From Nitrososphaerota archaeon (lineage in GTDB: Archaea > Thermoproteota > Bathyarchaeia > Bathyarchaeales > Bathycorpusculaceae), in contig JAIRJY010000034.1 of assembly GCA_031260365.1 (NCBI GenBank), positions 1 through 5,366 of the forward strand: a stretch of 5,366 bases of DNA. The letters are read 5' to 3'. Of this stretch, positions 5,046 through 5,366 are shown piece by piece. The translations under genes were made by a program, and so were the position numbers. Numbering within the stretch: position 1 is the first letter of the stretch; each line of letters starts with the position of its first letter. Below the pieces are notes generated by a model, which was not told where the DNA came from, did no database searches, and saw only the letters and a program-made list of their open reading frames with translations.

Positions 5046-5366
5046 GTAACTACAATTGTTAAATAGATTTTCGGAGTTTGCCCAACTTTTCGCAGGTATA
5101 GATGTCGTATGTCAAGTTGAAACGTAAACTGAAACGTTTTCTCCAATAACAAATAACGATCAGACACTAGTTTAGACAGTTTAATCAACAATCACAAACT
5201 CAACTAAAACCTGCACGCACACTTAATACACCACAATTAATCGCTTTATACACAAAATCAAAGACTTTTTTATGACGTTACTTCACCAAAACAACTAAAC
5301 AAGATATAATATCAACACATCTCATAGCCATAACCACTTTGACCACAGAAACTATTTTCAACTTTG
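5024..5366. other. Gene-poor right end
   Basis: After the T-rich terminator I see no supportable gene, tRNA or CRISPR repeat. The stretch holds an imperfect 12-bp tandem repeat (5118-5141), a short stem AGTT-TGCCC-AACT within 5068-5090, and A/T boxes such as TTTATACA near 5244-5251 and ATATAATAT near 5303-5311 that could be promoters for a gene beyond the window. On the minus strand, a frame is open from the right edge to a stop at 5278-5280 (28 residues, valine-rich); it could be the tail of a convergent gene but is too short to call. Confidence 0.5.
5118..5141 (+). repeat. Imperfect 12-bp tandem repeat
   Basis: TGAAACGTAAAC (5118-5129) is followed directly by TGAAACGTTTTC (5130-5141); the first eight bases are identical. 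The second copy contains the palindrome AAACGTTT (5132-5139). The 12-bp spacing is close to one DNA turn, so two protein molecules could bind on the same face. Function unknown. Confidence 0.5.

Noticed and set aside
4862..5191. Minus-strand open frame of 109 codons
   Set aside because: It runs antisense through most of the small membrane protein gene, which has a ribosome site and clear membrane helices. Its translation is rich in low-complexity Phe/Leu caused by the A/G-rich tail codons, and no ribosome site precedes it.
5278..5364. Minus-strand 28-residue open tail at the right edge
   Set aside because: A frame this short stays open by chance in A/T-rich DNA, and the residues match nothing I recognise.
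5339..5366. Possible TTG-started gene running off the right edge (plus strand)
   Set aside because: There is no ribosome site, no ATG and only nine codons, so there is nothing to support it.
1..5366. tRNA, rRNA, CRISPR array, insertion sequence or prophage
   Set aside because: No T-loop/anticodon pattern, no regularly spaced repeats, no transposase-like frame and no terminal inverted repeats were found in the spacers.

Overview
This 5.4 kb, AT-rich window looks archaeal. The clearest marker is the left-edge gene, a ribosomal protein uL3 (L3) whose N-terminus (MGHRKVHAPRHGSLAYLPRK) is of the archaeal/eukaryotic type. Supporting signs are GGTGA-type Shine-Dalgarno sites, A/T-only TATA-like boxes at fixed distances from starts, T-rich 3' ends and a short archaeal-type S-adenosylhomocysteine hydrolase. 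A TACK-group archaeon, perhaps of the Bathyarchaeia, is my best guess. That guess rests partly on memory of similar small membrane proteins and is not proven here.

Layout. Positions 1-490 (minus) hold the 5' half of the uL3 gene, probably the first gene of a ribosomal protein operon continuing off the left edge. A 234-base divergent region follows. pyrE (725-1345, plus; orotate phosphoribosyltransferase) then converges on a CysC-like P-loop kinase gene (1350-1904, minus) with only 4 bases between the stop codons. The two stops lie in the arms of a perfect 10-bp inverted repeat, a likely shared two-way terminator. Further right on the minus strand, after 238 non-coding bases with a palindromic element, is an APH/choline-kinase-fold small-molecule kinase (2143-3246). 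It diverges from ahcY (3390-4646, plus; adenosylhomocysteinase), which is followed by a 95-residue two-helix membrane protein of unknown role (4721-5008, plus). The last ~340 bases (5024-5366) show no supportable gene.

Function. uL3, PyrE and AhcY are housekeeping: translation, UMP synthesis and methyl-cycle clean-up. The less ordinary part is the pair of same-strand kinases. The CysC-like protein keeps the APS-kinase fold signature but has different residues at two substrate-facing motifs. The APH-like protein keeps the catalytic loop but lacks an obvious ATP-anchoring lysine. Together they are a candidate module that phosphorylates an unidentified small molecule.

Expression signals fall into two classes. 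The APH-like gene, ahcY and the small membrane gene have a GGTG-type ribosome site and a TATA-like box centred about 43-45 bases before the start. The uL3 gene, pyrE and perhaps the CysC-like gene have no ribosome site and a TATA-like box only about 22-32 bases upstream, as expected for leaderless or nearly leaderless mRNAs.
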